Shown here: in pieces, positions 60,456-64,000 of the stretch
Numbering within the stretch: the stretch's first letter is position 1
Layout of the letters: every line of letters starts with the position of its first letter
From: an uncultured Candidatus Melainabacteria bacterium
Lineage (GTDB): Bacteria > Cyanobacteriota > Vampirovibrionia > Gastranaerophilales > Gastranaerophilaceae
Assembly: GCA_934726055.1 (NCBI GenBank)
Contig: CAKVCZ010000010.1
Span: forward strand, 1 to 64,000
Reading direction: 5' to 3'
DNA: 64,000 nt
The notes under the pieces: model-generated
What the model saw: the letters and a program-made list of their open reading frames with translations, nothing else
Databases searched by the model: none
What the model was told of the DNA's origin: nothing
Position numbers and translations under genes: made by a program

Positions 60456-61757
60456 ATGAAAGTTTGTGTAATAGGAACAGGTTACGTTGGTTTAGTGGTA
60501 GGAACTTGTCTTGCAGAGATGGGAAACGACGTAATGTGCGTAGATAACAATGAGAAAAAGCTTGAAGATTTAAAAAATGGCATTGTACCAATTTATGAAC
60601 CGGGATTAGAAGAACTTATTACAACAAACGTTTCAGAAAATAGACTTACTTTTTCAAGCGATTTAAAACAAGCGGTAGAAAAGTCTTTAGTGTGTTTCAT
60701 TGCTGTTGGAACACCACAGGGGGAAGACGGTTCGGCAGATTTACAATATGTTTGTCAGGTCGCAGAAAGCATTGGCAAATATATGAATGACTATAAAGTT
60801 ATTGTAGATAAATCAACAGTTCCGGTTGGTACAGCGGATAAAGTTACAGAGATAATCAAAAAACAAACAACACAACCTTTTGATGTTGTTTCAAATCCGG
60901 AATTTTTAAAACAGGGAGCAGCTGTTGATGACTTTTTAAAACCGGATAGAGTGGTAATTGGATCAAACTCTCCGAAAGCAACAGCAATAATGCAAGAATT
61001 GTATGCACCATTTTTAAGAACAGGAAATCCTGTAATTACAATGAATGTAAAATCCGCAGAGATGACAAAATATGCAGCGAATTCATTTTTGGCAGTAAAA
61101 ATATCTTATGCAAATGAAATAGCGAATATTTGTGAAAAAGTTGGTGCAGATGCCGAGATGGTAAGAATTGGAATGTGTTCAGACAGACGTATTGGAACAC
61201 AGTTCTTGTTTCCAGGATTAGGCTACGGTGGAAGTTGTTTCCCAAAAGATGTAAAGGCACTTTTAAAGACAGCAAAAGATAACGGATGTGATATACAAAT
61301 GCTGGAAGCAGCGGATAGCATTAACAAATTACAACGTAAACACTTTATAGATAAAATTTTAAAACATTACAATAACGATGTAACTGGCAAAACATTTGCG
61401 GTTTGGGGGCTTGCATTCAAACCAAAAACGGATGATATGAGAGAAGCACCTGCAATTACAATAATAAATGCATTGTTAGAAAAGGGAGCAAAGGTTCAAG
61501 CGTATGATCCAAAAGCAATGGATATGGCAAAATTCCACTTTGCAGACAGAATAACTTATGCTAAGAATTCTTATGAAGCATTAGAACAAGCTGATGCATT
61601 ACTACTATTAACAGAGTGGAATGAATTCAGACGTCCTGATTTTGAACGAATCAAAAACTTATTAAAAACACCTATTATTTTTGACGGAAGAAATCAATAT
61701 AACAAAGATAGAATGGTTGAAAAAGGATTTACTTATTATTGTGTAGGTAAGGCATAG
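60456..61757 (+). CDS. ugd: UDP-glucose 6-dehydrogenase
   Basis: The 433-residue dehydrogenase oxidises UDP-glucose twice to UDP-glucuronate with NAD+. VIGTGYVGLVVGTCLAEMG is the NAD site; FIAVGTPQGEDGSADL, the catalytic Cys loop GYGGSCFPKDVKALL and GLAFKPKTDDMREAPAI are all present. It supplies glucuronate for surface polysaccharides, consistent with the glycosyltransferases nearby. GAGGG precedes the ATG after a short spacer. Confidence 0.96.
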   Translation: MKVCVIGTGYVGLVVGTCLAEMGNDVMCVDNNEKKLEDLKNGIVPIYEPGLEELITTNVSENRLTFSSDLKQAVEKSLVCFIAVGTPQGEDGSADLQYVCQVAESIGKYMNDYKVIVDKSTVPVGTADKVTEIIKKQTTQPFDVVSNPEFLKQGAAVDDFLKPDRVVIGSNSPKATAIMQELYAPFLRTGNPVITMNVKSAEMTKYAANSFLAVKISYANEIANICEKVGADAEMVRIGMCSDRRIGTQFLFPGLGYGGSCFPKDVKALLKTAKDNGCDIQMLEAADSINKLQRKHFIDKILKHYNNDVTGKTFAVWGLAFKPKTDDMREAPAITIINALLEKGAKVQAYDPKAMDMAKFHFADRITYAKNSYEALEQADALLLLTEWNEFRRPDFERIKNLLKTPIIFDGRNQYNKDRMVEKGFTYYCVGKA

Positions 61758-61776
61758 TTTTTTATAAAATTTATAT

Positions 61777-62325
61777 ATGAAAATTTCATTAAAGGAATTG
61801 TACATTGAATTTTTTATGATAGGGCTTCAGCTTTTGGGCGGCGGCTACGTAATCGTACCTTTAATGAAAAAGAATCTTGTTGAAAAAAAAAATTGGATAA
61901 CAGAGTCAGAATTAACAGATTTTTATGCACTAAGTCAGACCATTCCGGGAATAATAGCAATGAATATTTCTGCTTTTACCGGATATAAATTGCGAAGAAA
62001 ATCAGGTGCATTTACTGCATTATTAGGAACAATTACAACTCCAGTTATTTTTATATTCCTTATTGCAACCATAATGGAATATCTTCTAAGAATATCTTTC
62101 ATACAAAGTATTTTTTGGGGAATTGGAATTGCAGTCATAATATTAATTTACCTGACAATAAAAGAAATGTGGCAAAACAGTTTGGTTGATATTCCAAGTT
62201 GGATAATTTTTATTCTTGCTTTTGTATTATCATTTTTTGCAAAGCTTTCTCCTGTATGCGTAATTGTTATTTCTGTTACAATCGGAATATTGATTTGCCT
62301 GACTAAAGCGAGGATAAACAAATGA
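61777..62325 (+). CDS. Chromate transporter family protein, first half
   Basis: A 182-residue membrane protein of the CHR family: LYIEFFMIGLQLLGGGYVIVPLM, LSQTIPGIIAMNISAFTGYKL and about five helices. In long ChrA proteins two such halves are fused. Its stop overlaps the second half (ATGA at 62322-62325). Members export chromate or related anions, but many have unknown substrates. Confidence 0.85.
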   Translation: MKISLKELYIEFFMIGLQLLGGGYVIVPLMKKNLVEKKNWITESELTDFYALSQTIPGIIAMNISAFTGYKLRRKSGAFTALLGTITTPVIFIFLIATIMEYLLRISFIQSIFWGIGIAVIILIYLTIKEMWQNSLVDIPSWIIFILAFVLSFFAKLSPVCVIVISVTIGILICLTKARINK

Positions 62326-62864
62326 TAACACTTGCTCATTTAATCGTTGAATTTTTTAAAATAGGCATATTCTCAATTGGTGGCGGGTATGCAACAATTC
62401 CGTTTTTGTACCAAATAAGTCATCAATATGGCTGGTACAACATAAAAGAGCTATCTGATATGATTGCAATATCTATGATTACTCCCGGACCTGTCGGAGT
62501 AAATATGGCAACATTTGCAGGGTTTAAAACATACGGAATATTTGGTGGAATAATTGCAACTCTATCACTTGCACTACCGGCATTAATTTTTGTCATATTG
62601 ATATCAAAAATTCTAAACAAATATAGTGAAAATTTTTGGATAAAATCAATGCTTTATGCATTAAAACCAACAGGATGCGGGTTATTATTGGCTGTTGGAA
62701 TAAAAATGTTTTTTGATAACGTAACAAACATACCTGCAATTTGTTTATTTGTATTTTTATTTCTAATAAGTTTTAAATTCAAAAAAAATCCGCTTTATTA
62801 CTTTTTATTTGCCTCAATTATCGGAATTATACTCCAACTATGCAATGTAAAAATTGTATCGTAA
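62322..62864 (+). CDS. Chromate transporter family protein, second half
   Basis: A 180-residue partner with FFKIGIFSIGGGYATIPFLYQI and ISMITPGPVGVNMATFAGFKT, the CHR repeat signature, and five or six helices. Coupled to the first half by ATGA overlap; the two are expected to form a heterodimeric antiporter-like carrier. No regulator is nearby. Confidence 0.85.
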   Translation: MITLAHLIVEFFKIGIFSIGGGYATIPFLYQISHQYGWYNIKELSDMIAISMITPGPVGVNMATFAGFKTYGIFGGIIATLSLALPALIFVILISKILNKYSENFWIKSMLYALKPTGCGLLLAVGIKMFFDNVTNIPAICLFVFLFLISFKFKKNPLYYFLFASIIGIILQLCNVKIVS

Positions 62865-62884
62865 CGTAGTTTTCCAAACTTTAA

Positions 62885-63700
62885 CTAAAATACAGTATCT
62901 ACATCCCAATTAATACCCTGCTTAACAACTTTAGCCGGATTTCCGGCAATTACAACATTTTCTTGTTTAAAATCACCTGTTACAACCGCATTATAACCAA
63001 CAATTGAATTTGATGAAATTTTTGCATTTTTTAAAATACTTGCTCTACGACCAACCCAAACATGATCACCAATTTCAATTTTATATGGTTTTTGATTTAA
63101 CAACTCTCCTGTTTCATTGTTTATTATTTTATGTCCATCGCTACTTTGCATAATAACTTCCTGAGCAAATAAACAATCTTTCCCCACAACAACAGCAGTA
63201 TTATTTTGATATAAAAACACTGATAATCCCAGACAAGAACAATTTTCGCCTATTTTTAAATAACACCCTTCATGATCACAAGTACTACCTTCTACTATAT
63301 TTAAATACATGTCATTAGATTTTTCTATCTCAATAACATGGTTATTCCCTGAAACTTCAATACTACCCAAAATAGATTTAACATAATCAATATGCACCTT
63401 ATTACCATTACCATTTATCGACAAATTTAAATACTTGGAATTTTTAAGAACACTCTCATCTAATTCAACTAAATTATTTGAACCCAAAACAGAAATATCA
63501 ACATTTGATTTCTTAATTTGTTTTTCACTTAACAATTTTTGACCTTCTTCAGTGTTAATATATACTTTATTATTCATCCCATTAATCATTTCAGCTTTTA
63601 CGCTTTTTTTAAACTTCAGACCAAACAATACTAGTACTTTGTATTTTTTAAAACCACTAAATTCTTCTCCGCAGCGAAATATTTTATCCATTTTTAACAT
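62885..63700 (-). CDS. Left-handed beta-helix acyltransferase
   Basis: A 271-residue protein whose C-terminal half is a hexapeptide-repeat acyltransferase: IGDHVWVGRRASILKNAKIS, SNSIVGYNAVVTGDF and IAGNPAKVV. The first half has other beta-helix like turns (GNNHVIEIEKS, LNIVEGSTCDHEGCYLKIG). Such enzymes acetylate sugars of surface polysaccharides. The exact acceptor is unknown. It lies opposite the chromate transporter pair. Confidence 0.8.
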   Translation of the reverse strand: MLKMDKIFRCGEEFSGFKKYKVLVLFGLKFKKSVKAEMINGMNNKVYINTEEGQKLLSEKQIKKSNVDISVLGSNNLVELDESVLKNSKYLNLSINGNGNKVHIDYVKSILGSIEVSGNNHVIEIEKSNDMYLNIVEGSTCDHEGCYLKIGENCSCLGLSVFLYQNNTAVVVGKDCLFAQEVIMQSSDGHKIINNETGELLNQKPYKIEIGDHVWVGRRASILKNAKISSNSIVGYNAVVTGDFKQENVVIAGNPAKVVKQGINWDVDTVF

Positions 63701-63765
63701 TTTTAGACCTTTTCCTTCTTTCTATTTGCATTAAATTTAACTTTATCAAACTTATTGTAATGTAT

Positions 63766-64000
63766 CTAATCAATATCGGCAATTGGATAAAGTGATTTTA
63801 AGTATTTCACGACATTAATATCAATTTCAGCATAAATTGCACCTTCTTTATCCATGGCATTTGCCATAACTTCCGCTGTTGGAGAAATTATTGTAGAACA
63901 CCCTATACAAGATTTTTCACTGCCGCAAGATTTTGTCAAATCACTTACAACAAAGTAAACCATATTGTCGTACGCACGAGTTCTGCACATTGAAATAAAC
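63766..64000 (-). CDS. Nitrilase-family hydrolase, C-terminal end (partial)
   Basis: The open frame runs off the window end. The visible part contains CRTRAYDNMVYFVVSD, CIGCSTIISPTAEVMANAM and GAIYAEIDINVVKYL, matching the last third of carbon-nitrogen hydrolases (ENxxYxxxAN ... SxIIxPxGxxL ... EIDL pattern). The catalytic residues lie outside the window. Substrate unknown. Confidence 0.75.
   Translation of the reverse strand, partial: FISMCRTRAYDNMVYFVVSDLTKSCGSEKSCIGCSTIISPTAEVMANAMDKEGAIYAEIDINVVKYLKSLYPIADID

Noticed and set aside
61777..62864. Frameshifted single ChrA gene
   Set aside because: Both halves have their own start codon and full CHR repeat, with ATGA overlap, which is the known two-gene (short CHR) arrangement.

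Overview
This is an AT-rich (roughly 30% GC by eye) bacterial chromosome segment packed with genes on both strands. It carries a flagellar basal-body operon (fliF-G-H-I) with an unlinked fliO, several class III (type IV pilin-like) prepilins, periplasmic disulfide chemistry (VKOR-DsbA fusion, anchored thioredoxins), glycosyltransferases of the heptosyltransferase type, a Na+-pumping oxaloacetate decarboxylase with PEP carboxykinase, and glycogen enzymes. I infer a fermentative, diderm, flagellated gut-type bacterium. The prepilin N-termini (FIAFTLAETLIVMGIIGVV type) and the gene content fit the non-photosynthetic cyanobacterial relatives Vampirovibrionia/Melainabacteria (Gastranaerophilales). 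That placement is inference and was not tested by any search.

Layout. 1-4.8 kb: the S10 ribosomal protein operon on the minus strand (rpsJ to rplP, cut by the window start), with a strong promoter and an unusually long, GC-rich, foldable spacer between rpsJ and rplC. 4.8-10.8 kb: a minus-strand run of fliO, a NeuB-like sialic-acid-type synthase, a KdsC-like phosphatase, lysC (own promoter), VKOR-DsbA, queH, a DUF6485 Cys-rich protein and a secreted hypothetical protein. 10.8-15 kb: plus-strand histidine kinase, DUF374 acyltransferase, nitrilase-family amidase and a PBP4-type carboxypeptidase. 15-17.2 kb: accessory patch with a decayed prepilin, a 0.7 kb palindrome-rich repeat element and a HepT/MNT toxin-antitoxin pair. 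17.3-22.3 kb: oadGAB-pckA. 22.4-25.3 kb: secreted HExxH protein, an intact paralogue of the decayed prepilin with the same promoter and adjoining repeat, and a CtpA protease. 25.3-30.1 kb: fliF-G-H-I. 30.4-35.2 kb: glgC, two thioredoxin-fold proteins, a 5'-nucleotidase-type phosphoesterase and a prepilin. 35.4-40.9 kb: transketolase C-half, ftsE, ftsX, a degenerate receiver/GGDEF-like protein, a prepilin and a DHH phosphoesterase. 41-45.3 kb: gatA, a coiled-coil protein, nifS and nifU. 45.5-51.6 kb: GatD-type amidotransferase, flippase-like membrane protein, prepilin, glycosyltransferase, fixC-fixX and a tandem-repeat RWYD protein. 51.6-64 kb: plsY, a membrane-anchored hypothetical, a dehydratase activase, leuS, acpS, an alpha-glucan phosphorylase-like protein, GT9, ugd, a split chromate-type transporter, a left-handed beta-helix acyltransferase and the C-terminal end of a nitrilase-family protein.

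The most noteworthy signals are: (i) two paralogous prepilin loci about 8 kb apart sharing promoter, ribosome binding site and a conserved 13-codon out-of-frame leader ORF, one of them dead, both abutting the same palindromic repeat family; (ii) a C-terminal NxDYLK...C signature shared by prepilins scattered beside unrelated genes; (iii) a phosphorylase-family protein lacking the PLP lysine and an AcpS lacking the expected metal-binding aspartate; (iv) candidate structured RNAs in the S10 operon and ahead of fliF; (v) a terminator hairpin after glgC whose 3' arm contains the next gene's ribosome binding site. Convergent gene ends are often separated by strong two-way terminators.
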